This document shows, piece after piece, positions 7,910 through 13,552 of a stretch of 13,552 nucleotides of DNA. Every line of letters begins with the position of its first letter. Within the stretch, counting starts at the first letter, position 1. The position numbers and the translations under genes were made by a program. The DNA is from Thermoplasmata archaeon (GTDB lineage Archaea > Thermoplasmatota > Thermoplasmata > Thermoplasmatales > GCA-001856825). The notes beneath the pieces were generated by a model. That model had not been told where the DNA came from, did no database searches, and worked only from the letters and a program-made list of their open reading frames with translations. The stretch is from NCBI GenBank assembly GCA_021792355.1, contig JAJYUV010000024.1, positions 1 to 13,552 of the forward strand. Direction: 5' to 3'.

Positions 7910-8053
7910 TGTGAGCCCACATCAGAAATTAAGGTTTAATTACACAAATGAATCTCTGCTTTTACGACTCCCAAGCGAGTATCGCAAGAGCAATTCAACC
8001 ATAGGGGTTGTGTTGGTCTTGCTATGTGGTGTATTGCCGCATACAGAAAACTG
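7910..8053 (+). other. Intergenic region between restriction operon and next operon
   Basis: About 145 bases with no supported gene. It contains a short 18-codon frame from the ATG at about 7948 that I consider chance. No clear terminator hairpin or T-run closes the restriction operon. The right edge leads into the TATA-like box of the next operon. Confidence 0.4.
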
Positions 8054-8060
8054 TAAATAA
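8054..8060 (+). promoter_or_regulatory. TATA-box-like element of the unassigned three-gene operon
   Basis: TAAATAA is centred about 33 bases before the ATG at 8090, giving a predicted transcript start about 6 bases before the start codon. This suggests that the 8090-10072 genes have their own promoter, separate from the restriction genes. Position and composition are the only support. Confidence 0.38.
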
Positions 8061-8089
8061 CGCGAAACGGTTAGTTCGTACGAAATATT

Positions 8090-8635
8090 ATGACTGAGTC
8101 TTCGTCTGATAGATCCGCAAATTGGAGTCATGAACTTGAACAAGAATTCAAGATGTTGGATAACGACTTGATTTTGACTATTCTGTCCATAGGCGATCGG
8201 AATGTGGGACACCTAAAGTTGCAGAAGATGGTGTTTTTGCTTTTGAAAGCAAGTCAACTAAAATCTAATGCAACTGCCTACAAGTTCGGTGCATTCGATG
8301 AGTACCTGATGGAGAAATTACAGATGAAAGGTCAGGATTTAATTACCAGAAAAGGCGCAAAATACTTGCTCACAGACAAGGGAAAAACAATCTACTTAGT
8401 TGTTAGAGATAAAGTGTCTAAGAAAAAGCCTAAGATAGTTGAATTCTCAGATATCATTCAGAAAATGAATGAGGATGAACTTCTTGGTGTAACATATTTC
8501 CTCTATCCAGAGTACGCTATTGAATCGGAGATAACTGAGAAAGTTGGTCATACTATTGAATTATTGAAAAACAGAAAGTCCAAATTCCAAGTCTCGGAAA
8601 GTGATGGTGAAGTTAGCGTTGGGATAATGGAGTAG
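8090..8635 (+). CDS. YwgA/Panacea-like (DUF4065-like) protein
   Basis: The first half matches the pattern of the YwgA and Panacea (DUF4065, SocA-like) proteins. It has a KLQKMVFLL helix at residues 43-51, then YKFGAFDEYL at 64-73 in place of the common FGPF..EL motif, a short helical stretch, and a winged-helix-like close KYLLTDKGK near 97-105. The C-terminal third (about 115-181) is charged and has no recognised motif. Panacea domains act as antitoxins in many unrelated toxin-antitoxin pairs, and related proteins are common in defence islands and mobile elements. Here it leads a three-gene operon, with the next gene starting 4 bases after its stop. An antitoxin or adaptor role for the downstream genes is inference. 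No N-terminal signal or membrane segment is seen. Confidence 0.55.
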   Translation: MTESSSDRSANWSHELEQEFKMLDNDLILTILSIGDRNVGHLKLQKMVFLLLKASQLKSNATAYKFGAFDEYLMEKLQMKGQDLITRKGAKYLLTDKGKTIYLVVRDKVSKKKPKIVEFSDIIQKMNEDELLGVTYFLYPEYAIESEITEKVGHTIELLKNRKSKFQVSESDGEVSVGIME

Positions 8636-8639
8636 AGAC

Positions 8640-8921
8640 ATGCCGGCTGATGCCCCTTCCAACAATGGTGAAAAGGCAAGTCCTGTATCTCGGACCGATG
8701 TAGCTGCGGAGGCTAAAATTGGTGGCTTTGGCGCAAATGTGCAGGTCTCGACAATTCGCAACATTAGGAAAGTCAGAGTTAGGCGTGGGCAATTTTTATT
8801 GGTGTCATTAGAAGGCGGCAAATACACGGCGATGATAAGAAGAATGATAAACGGGAAAGTTAGATATGGCATCCTTGACAATGATAGTGGGATCACCGTC
8901 GAAATGGGAGAACTGCCGTGA
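8640..8921 (+). CDS. Unrecognised small beta-rich protein
   Basis: A 93-residue protein I cannot assign. The first 25 residues are low in hydrophobic content and probably disordered (MPADAPSNNGEKASPVSR). From about residue 27 on it alternates short strands rich in Val, Ile, Arg and Gly (VSTIRNIRKVRVRRGQFLLV, then YTAMIRRM and VRYGILD), suggesting a small beta-barrel. The patch IRKVRVRR is strongly basic, so nucleic-acid binding is possible but unproven. Position supports a real gene: it starts 4 bases after the preceding stop with GGAG about 10 bases before its ATG, and its stop TGA overlaps the next start as GTGA. Confidence 0.6.
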   Translation: MPADAPSNNGEKASPVSRTDVAAEAKIGGFGANVQVSTIRNIRKVRVRRGQFLLVSLEGGKYTAMIRRMINGKVRYGILDNDSGITVEMGELP

Positions 8922-10072
8922 AGAATTACAAGATTATCGTTGAGGATATCGGAGAAAATGCCCCCGACAAGTTTGTTTTGCGTAAAGCATCTATTTCAAA
9001 TGGACAGAAGCAGACGAAGAATCTTACAAAGGCTTTTCCATATCAAACAACAAATGAAAACGAGAATGAAATGCACATAAAGGAAGTCTATCTCAAAAAG
9101 AGTGCTCAAGAGCTTCTTGCTGTGCTGGATGACAATTCATTGTTTAGGCTGTTGAACAGCAATGTCACGAGAAAGGCTCATGACAACAAGTTCAACGTTC
9201 CGTTTATAGAGATTGAATGGGATGCTACTTCACTTGAGGGTGAAAAGGAGAGAGTCGCAGGTGTGCTTGCGGATTTCGTATACGGAAACAAGAAAGTAGA
9301 TTTGATTAATCCTCCGAAAATAGTTTTCCCAGAATCTGTAGCTGCATCGAGAAGTTTTGAGATGTACATAGATTTTCTCAAGACTCTGGGCTCTGTAATT
9401 CACGATACTATCGGTGAACATAGAATGAGTTGTTTTATTCCAGAGTATTTTACCATGTCTCAGATTGAAAGACTGATCGACTTCTATGTAGAAAGGTATG
9501 GTGAAGATTCCCTTTTAATCACAGATATGAATGGCAAGACCTTCAATTCGATGTCGCCAAAGGTTTTTTTTGCTACGAGAACTCTAAGAAGGAAATACCA
9601 TTCTGATGGTTTTTCCATATATGCATACAATCTCAAAGCACGCAAGAGAAGTGGTGTAGGAGTACCTTCTGAGGACTTCTTAGGTCTTTACAGTGGACTG
9701 AGTTACGTTGGACCTTCACACAAAAGCATTAGAATGCCGAGAGAAGTCCTCGAAACCTTGGAAGCGACTTTTGGAAAATTGTTCTATAAATCAGATTTCC
9801 TGTACTACCCTTATAGCAAGGAATCTAATGATGGACCAAACCAAGAATTTAAAGAATACGTGACCGAGAATGAGATCGGTGAGTCACAAATCAACCAAGC
9901 AATCAAGAAATTCAATTTTGAGAATACCGATTTCAAGATCGAAGCAATTTCAAAGTCGCCAGAAGAGGAACTGAATGAATTAGAAAGGCCGATTTTCGAG
10001 AAGGAGTTGGGACAACTGATTAAAGCAAGAAACAAGGTGATGAGGAACGCCTCTTTGAATGATTTTGACTGA
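8918..10072 (+). CDS. Unrecognised 384-residue protein, possibly TIM-barrel-like
   Basis: I do not recognise this family. The start is a GTG that overlaps the previous stop (GTGA), so translation is probably coupled. The first 130 residues are mixed and polar. From about 135 to 285 there is a regular strand-helix alternation: PPKIVFPESV, a helix ending at FLKTLGSVI, MSCFIPEYF, helix QIERLIDFYVERYG, strand DSLLITDMNGK, helix RTLRRKYHSDG, strand FSIYAYNLKARKRSG, then LGLYSGLSYVGPSHKS. Such repeats suggest a TIM barrel, and acidic or polar residues at strand ends (the Asp and Asn of ITDMNGK, the closing SHKS) would be natural active-site candidates. A distant link to tRNA-guanine transglycosylase or DpdA-type enzymes is conceivable but I cannot show it. 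The C-terminal 70 residues are charged and helical. No membrane segment is present. Confidence 0.6.
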   Translation: MKNYKIIVEDIGENAPDKFVLRKASISNGQKQTKNLTKAFPYQTTNENENEMHIKEVYLKKSAQELLAVLDDNSLFRLLNSNVTRKAHDNKFNVPFIEIEWDATSLEGEKERVAGVLADFVYGNKKVDLINPPKIVFPESVAASRSFEMYIDFLKTLGSVIHDTIGEHRMSCFIPEYFTMSQIERLIDFYVERYGEDSLLITDMNGKTFNSMSPKVFFATRTLRRKYHSDGFSIYAYNLKARKRSGVGVPSEDFLGLYSGLSYVGPSHKSIRMPREVLETLEATFGKLFYKSDFLYYPYSKESNDGPNQEFKEYVTENEIGESQINQAIKKFNFENTDFKIEAISKSPEEELNELERPIFEKELGQLIKARNKVMRNASLNDFD

Positions 10073-10108
10073 GTGAATATTGTTGTTTGGCGCAGGAAAC
10101 AACGAGTA

Positions 10109-10128
10109 CAATTAAGAACAAATAAAAG
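10109..10128 (+). promoter_or_regulatory. AT-rich promoter candidate before the PD-(D/E)XK-like gene
   Basis: Two AT-rich boxes, around 10109-10116 and 10120-10128, lie in the 73-base gap after the three-gene operon. The first is at the better distance (about 33 bases to ATG 10146) for an archaeal TATA box with a very short leader. I cannot choose firmly between the two. The next gene may therefore have its own promoter. Confidence 0.28.
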
Positions 10129-10145
10129 ATGGCGCTTGGATTTGA

Positions 10146-11414
10146 ATGGGGATAGAAAGGCATGAGAGAATCAAGTCTTATATTGCCAGGATGCTGAGCT
10201 ATTATGGATTTGATGTCTCTCCTGAATGGAGACTCCCAAACGACAGAAGAATTGACATAGTTGCCAGATACTCAAACGAAATCTTGATTGGCGTGGAGGT
10301 AGAACTCACAAGTAATTTGAAAGATGACATTAACAGACTTACTTCAATGAACCTGAATTACAGATTTATAGTGAGCGACAAGACGACACGGGATATTGAA
10401 TCTGGAATTCTGAAAATAGAGATATTTTCAAGTGAAGACCTTCTAAGCTTGGAAGAAAAAATCAGACAGATCATTAACGTTAGAAAAACCCCAAGATATA
10501 AAGAGGTTGAACTTCGCATTGAGAACAATGACAGTTGCGAGGAAATTGTACTTAAGTTGGATAAGATTATAGATGGCACTCCTTTTGATCTTTCTACAAT
10601 AAAGAATGTCATTTATTACGAAGAGTTAGTGTCACAAGGAAGTGGCAAAGTTGGTGTCTACGGTGGACGAGGAGCATTTTCCCAAGAACACAGTTTCCTA
10701 TCTTCTTTGGGAGTATGGGATTATGACTATTTGACAAATACCGATCTGAGTAAGTGGTCCAGAGCAAGGGCATGTATCGTAAAACAGGTGTTGTCCAGCC
10801 ATACGCAGGAAATTTATGACATAGTCGATTCGCATCCTAAACATTTCAACTACATTATGTTGATAGGCACGCTCGGACACATAAGATACGGAAATTGGGG
10901 TTTCGGTTTCAAATTACATCTTATGGAGAATTTTGAAAAGTATTCGGGACTACTTCCGGTCAGTTTTAATGAACAATACTGGCTCGGTAGGGTTTGTGAA
11001 GTCGATTACAAAACTACGTTTGAATACTATCAAGAGTGGGAGGGTGCCAGGATAAGCGTTAGGACTGACGTGGACTATTACATACCACTTGTACCTCTGA
11101 TCAAGGAAAGCATTGCTGATATTGCCACATGGGACACTTTTGACCGCAAACTGCTTGGTGAATTTGCTCTATGGTCTCTGATAAAGGATATGATAGTTGA
11201 CTATGAACGAAAGAGAGAGTATGCAATCACCATGATCAGAGACTCTGAAAGCCTCAAACCTTTACTCGCTGAAACTTCGAAATTAGGATTGACCTCAGAT
11301 CTACTGCCCGATGAATCAAAGGAAATGTTTGCAATTTACGATAAGAATGCTTTAAGTAAGTTTTGTGATGGAAAAGTCCTGGATTATGCAAAGAGGATTT
11401 TGAGCAATAACTGA
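10146..11414 (+). CDS. Unassigned protein with PD-(D/E)XK-like nuclease N-terminus
   Basis: The N-terminal 65 residues look like a PD-(D/E)XK nuclease core: a helix (HERIKSYIARMLSYYGFDV), a strand with D37 in RRIDIVARYS, then the second strand ILIGVEVEL carrying E51 and E53, and a following helix with K59. The usual ExK is thus ExE, so either the lysine has moved (K59 is a candidate) or the fold has lost cutting and only binds. The remaining 350 residues (for example VYGGRGAFSQEHSFLSSLG, HFNYIMLIGTLGHIRYGNWG and a Tyr/Trp-rich middle) match no family I know. No membrane segment is seen. The gene follows the three-gene operon after 73 bases on the same strand. Ending at 11414, it is convergent with a small membrane-protein gene. 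A role as effector or DNA-binding part of a defence module is inference from fold and setting. Confidence 0.65.
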   Translation: MGIERHERIKSYIARMLSYYGFDVSPEWRLPNDRRIDIVARYSNEILIGVEVELTSNLKDDINRLTSMNLNYRFIVSDKTTRDIESGILKIEIFSSEDLLSLEEKIRQIINVRKTPRYKEVELRIENNDSCEEIVLKLDKIIDGTPFDLSTIKNVIYYEELVSQGSGKVGVYGGRGAFSQEHSFLSSLGVWDYDYLTNTDLSKWSRARACIVKQVLSSHTQEIYDIVDSHPKHFNYIMLIGTLGHIRYGNWGFGFKLHLMENFEKYSGLLPVSFNEQYWLGRVCEVDYKTTFEYYQEWEGARISVRTDVDYYIPLVPLIKESIADIATWDTFDRKLLGEFALWSLIKDMIVDYERKREYAITMIRDSESLKPLLAETSKLGLTSDLLPDESKEMFAIYDKNALSKFCDGKVLDYAKRILSNN

Positions 11415-11451
11415 GTGCCTCACTTTGTGAGAGGAACTCTGCACAGAATCT

Positions 11452-11664
11452 CTATTCCTTTCGATTGCTTTTGTTTCTCTCTCTTTCCCCGCGGAACAGG
11501 AAGACACCAGTTACAATGATGATGAAGAATAATCCAAGCACCTCGAAACCCCATGTCAGGTAATGAAGCTGAGCTGAAAAAACGAGAAGAACCACACCGA
11601 TTGCCAGCATTGCTATCTCGAGACTGTTCGTAGAAATTTCGATGTTCGTAAAGATGTATGCCAT
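11452..11664 (-). CDS. Small two-helix membrane protein
   Basis: From ATG 11664 (minus strand) a 70-residue product contains two hydrophobic helices, LEIAMLAIGVVLLVFSA and WGFEVLGLFFIIIVTGVFLF, followed by a basic tail (RGERERNKSNRKE). By the positive-inside rule the tail should be cytoplasmic, so both ends would lie inside. The frame is open upstream to 11826, but the extra residues are polar, lie in sequence with repeats near the IS, and are unlikely to be translated. The real start is therefore taken as the Met just before the first helix. An AT-rich box (TTTTAAGA on the minus strand, about 11673-11680) is close to the start. No family is recognised. The gene is convergent with the 422-residue gene, with 37 bases between stops. 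Confidence 0.5.
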   Translation of the reverse strand: MAYIFTNIEISTNSLEIAMLAIGVVLLVFSAQLHYLTWGFEVLGLFFIIIVTGVFLFRGERERNKSNRKE

Positions 11665-11688
11665 TAGCCGTCTTAAAACTTGAACTGG

Positions 11689-11712
11689 CGTGAAAATTTT
11701 ACTTGTTTCACG
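11689..11712. repeat. Inverted repeat upstream of the small membrane-protein gene
   Basis: Arms CGTGAAA (11689-11695) and TTTCACG (11706-11712) are perfect inverted copies, 10 bases apart. Placed just upstream of the minus-strand start at 11664, they could be a repressor operator. The 10-base word CTTGTTTCAC, which includes part of the right arm, occurs again at 11807-11816. Confidence 0.35.
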
Positions 11713-11760
11713 TTTAATGAAACTAACAGGCTTCCTATAGGCCCTGAACTCCCAGAATTT

Positions 11761-11770
11761 TAATAACAAT
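11761..11770 (+). repeat. Extra copy of the IS terminal motif
   Basis: TAATAACAAT here is identical to the first ten bases of the proposed left IS end at 11851-11860, in the same direction and 90 bases away. It may be a remnant of an older insertion, or the true left end if the element is longer than proposed. Confidence 0.35.
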
Positions 11771-11836
11771 TGATCCTTGCCCTCTCTCCCTGGATAGCTG
11801 TTTTTCCTTGTTTCACACAAAAACATTTATCTTCAT

Positions 11837-11861
11837 CATTGTTATTACTCTAATAACAATG
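11837..11861. repeat. Perfect 11-base hairpin across the transposase start codon
   Basis: CATTGTTATTA (11837-11847) and TAATAACAATG (11851-11861) are perfect inverted copies with a 3-base loop CTC. The right arm ends with the transposase ATG (11859-11861) and contains the proposed left terminal repeat. In any transcript starting before 11837 the start codon would be paired. The same arms in DNA could bind a symmetric protein. Confidence 0.6.
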
Positions 11862-13350
11862 TCCTACATCGTTCATCAGCCTATCAAGGGCAGGCTATAT
11901 GCATACGAGGTTGTGGGGAAATGGGACCCCTCCACCAGGAACTCGAAACAGAAGCGCACCTATATCGGCAGGGTAGACGAGAACGGGAACATAATACCGA
12001 AGGGTTCCAGGCCTGCGATCACCAAGATCGATGGTGCCTATGATTTCGGCGATCTCTTCCTCGTGCTGCGGATTTCAGAAGAGTTGAACCTCACCGCGAT
12101 CGTGAAGGAGGTATTCCACGAGGACGCCTATCCTCTCCTGATCCTGGCTGCAAACCGGATTATCGCATCGGGAAGCATGGATCTCGTGGATGTATGGTTA
12201 TCGCGCACATATGCGGAGATGAGAATGCCGGGTCAGCGAATATCAGAACTCCTGGAGAGGGCGGAGAAGGGTGCAATGGAATTCGCGACAAGATGGATGA
12301 GATCATCGCAGAAAGAGGATGCGATCTATTTTGACATCACGTCGCTCGAATCCTATTCCGCAAAGAACAGGTTCATGGAATGGGGTTATTCCCGTTCCGG
12401 GAAAGACGAGAAGCAGATCAACCTTGGAATCATCATGGGCAGATCCATGAGACCACTCTTCTTCGAGTTCTATCCCGGATCAATACCGGACGTGAAGACC
12501 CTGATCCGGGTGCTGGAGATGCTGAAAAGGCATGACATCACGTCCGTGATCCTTGTGCTTGATCGCGGTTTCTACGCAGCATACAATCTCCGGGCAATGA
12601 AGAAATTCAGCTTCGTCATGCCGCTGCCCTTCAAGACCAACGCAGCCTCCGAGATCATAAGGATCTGCAGGCATCCCCGCAACGAGAACGCGCGAATGCA
12701 TGATGGCAAGCTCCTCTTCGTGGATTCCGGCACAGTGCAGATCGACGGCATAGATCTGCATTACATCCACTTCCTGGATCCAGAGCGCGAGGAGAGGGAG
12801 AAGAGAAGATTCTTTGAGAAGCTGATGCAGGTGGAGTCTGAGTTGGAACACATCACCGATGTCACGAGGGTGGATGAACTCGCAGGCAGGTGGAGAAAGT
12901 TTCTGAGCATTGGCAGTGGCTTAACGATCAGGAGGAAAACAAAGGCAATAACTCGAAGACTTTCAAGGATGGGCAGAACCATACTGATCAGCGACCTTGA
13001 TCTCACATGGAATGAGGCCCTGGATCTTTACAGATCGAGGGACAGGGTGGAGAAGGGATTCCGTAACATGAAATCCGATCTCGGCACGCTTCCAATGGGT
13101 GTGCATGGCGATGAGACCATACAGGGATACCTTCTCGTACAGTTCATCGCCTTGATCATAGAATTCGAGATCAGGAAGAGAATGCGAGGATCCGCGATCA
13201 AGGGCATGATGAGCATGCGTGAACTGCTCATGGAAATGAGCAAGCTCCGAATGGTGAAACAGGGTGATTCGAAGATGCTCACGGAGATCACGAAGAAGCA
13301 GAGGGGAATCCTGGAAGCAATGTCCATAAAAGAGAAAGACCTTGTTATTA
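11851..13350 (+). mobile_element. Insertion sequence, IS1634 type (IS4 superfamily)
   Basis: The element is defined by an intact transposase gene and a candidate pair of terminal inverted repeats: left TAATAACAATGTCCT (11851-11865), right the reverse complement of 13336-13350, TAATAACAAGGTCTT, matching at 13 of 15 positions. The gene fills the element almost completely, with the start codon inside the left repeat and the stop codon 3-5 bases beyond the right one. Flanks read ACTC (left) and ACTA (right), which is at best an imperfect target duplication. Other copies of the terminal motif at 11761-11770 and 11838-11847 make the exact left end uncertain. The element is clearly richer in GC than the block before it. 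Confidence 0.55.
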
Positions 13351-13355
13351 ACTAG
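11859..13355 (+). CDS. IS1634-type DDE transposase
   Basis: From ATG 11859 the product has 498 residues. The N-terminus reads MSYIVHQPIKGRLYAY followed by a strand-rich region ending in TYIGRVDENG, typical of IS1634-type transposases. The DDE residues are visible: D159 in YFDITSLES, D235 in LVLDRGFYA, and E398 within LYRSRDRVEKGFRNMKSDL. The last of these fits the IS4-superfamily YREK signature exactly (Y391, R394, E398, K405). A long insertion between the second Asp and the Glu is normal for the superfamily. The frame extends upstream to 11808, but those 17 residues are hydrophobic and lie outside the proposed IS end, so they are rejected. The gene has no Shine-Dalgarno; an AT-rich CATTTATC at about 11824-11831, outside the IS, is the only promoter candidate. 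The gene looks intact and could be active. Confidence 0.92.
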   Translation: MSYIVHQPIKGRLYAYEVVGKWDPSTRNSKQKRTYIGRVDENGNIIPKGSRPAITKIDGAYDFGDLFLVLRISEELNLTAIVKEVFHEDAYPLLILAANRIIASGSMDLVDVWLSRTYAEMRMPGQRISELLERAEKGAMEFATRWMRSSQKEDAIYFDITSLESYSAKNRFMEWGYSRSGKDEKQINLGIIMGRSMRPLFFEFYPGSIPDVKTLIRVLEMLKRHDITSVILVLDRGFYAAYNLRAMKKFSFVMPLPFKTNAASEIIRICRHPRNENARMHDGKLLFVDSGTVQIDGIDLHYIHFLDPEREEREKRRFFEKLMQVESELEHITDVTRVDELAGRWRKFLSIGSGLTIRRKTKAITRRLSRMGRTILISDLDLTWNEALDLYRSRDRVEKGFRNMKSDLGTLPMGVHGDETIQGYLLVQFIALIIEFEIRKRMRGSAIKGMMSMRELLMEMSKLRMVKQGDSKMLTEITKKQRGILEAMSIKEKDLVIN

Positions 13356-13424
13356 TGCGGGAAATCAGGATATAAGCAAAACTAAAGAAATTGAAAACGA
13401 ATCCTCTAAAGAGTACATGATGTG

Positions 13425-13500
<76 letters not shown>

Positions 13501-13525
13501 GTTTTGCATTGAATATTCCAGTTCC

Positions 13526-13531
13526 CATAAG
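13526..13531 (-). promoter_or_regulatory. Weak TATA-like element before tRNA-Val
   Basis: CTTATG on the minus strand lies 26-31 bases before the tRNA 5' end, the right distance for an archaeal TATA box. The sequence is a poor match, so this is tentative. Nothing else is seen in 13501-13552. Confidence 0.25.
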
Positions 13532-13552
13532 GTTAACGGCTTTGCAGTTCTC

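Noticed and set aside
7940..8212. 90-residue minus-strand ORF across the intergenic gap
   Set aside because: It overlaps the start and promoter of the YwgA/Panacea-like gene and has no protein-like pattern.
11419..11431. Small hairpin CTCAC-TTT-GTGAG between convergent genes
   Set aside because: The stem is only five pairs and no T-run follows directly; too weak to call a terminator.
11665..11826. N-terminal extension of the minus-strand membrane protein up to 11826
   Set aside because: The extension is polar, crosses repeats linked to the IS edge and has no start signal; the Met at 11664 directly before the first helix is more natural.
11808..11858. 17-residue hydrophobic N-terminal extension of the transposase
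   Set aside because: It lies outside the proposed IS end, and the family N-terminus begins at MSYIVHQ.

Overview
The window looks archaeal, most likely Thermoplasmatales (Thermoplasmata). This is inference from several signs. Genes have AT-rich boxes about 25-30 bases before start codons with almost no leader. The tRNA gene does not encode CCA. There is a sphingosine-1-phosphate-lyase-type decarboxylase and an IS4-superfamily transposase of the IS1634 type. No rRNA or marker protein is present to fix the species.

Layout. (1) Bases 1-1658 read as chromosomal backbone of medium GC: the C-terminal end of a larger protein, about 400 bases without a convincing gene, then a PLP-dependent S1P-lyase-like gene that stops about 100 or more residues short of its family's usual length. 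(2) From about 1660 to 11660 base composition turns AT-rich and the content becomes accessory. A short stretch of very small ORFs (one behind a near-perfect Shine-Dalgarno) leads into a complete type I restriction-modification operon: hsdM, hsdS, hsdR and a tightly coupled small zinc metallopeptidase. (3) Bases 8090-11414 hold four further genes that I cannot assign to a known system. They are a YwgA/Panacea-like protein, a 93-residue beta-rich protein and a 384-residue protein in one tightly packed operon, followed by a 422-residue protein with a PD-(D/E)XK-like N-terminus. (4) Bases 11452-13355 hold a small two-helix membrane protein on the minus strand and an IS element with an intact transposase. 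(5) The window closes with a tRNA-Val(UAC) on the minus strand whose 3' end faces the accessory block.

How it fits together. HsdM, HsdS and HsdR should form a standard type I complex that methylates one bipartite site and cleaves DNA lacking that mark. The unassigned genes sit beside it in a block that looks horizontally acquired, between a truncated backbone gene and a tRNA plus IS. That is the usual setting of a defence island, so the 8090-11414 cluster is the best candidate in this window for an undescribed system. No integrase, CRISPR array or duplicated tRNA end was seen, so the route of acquisition is open.
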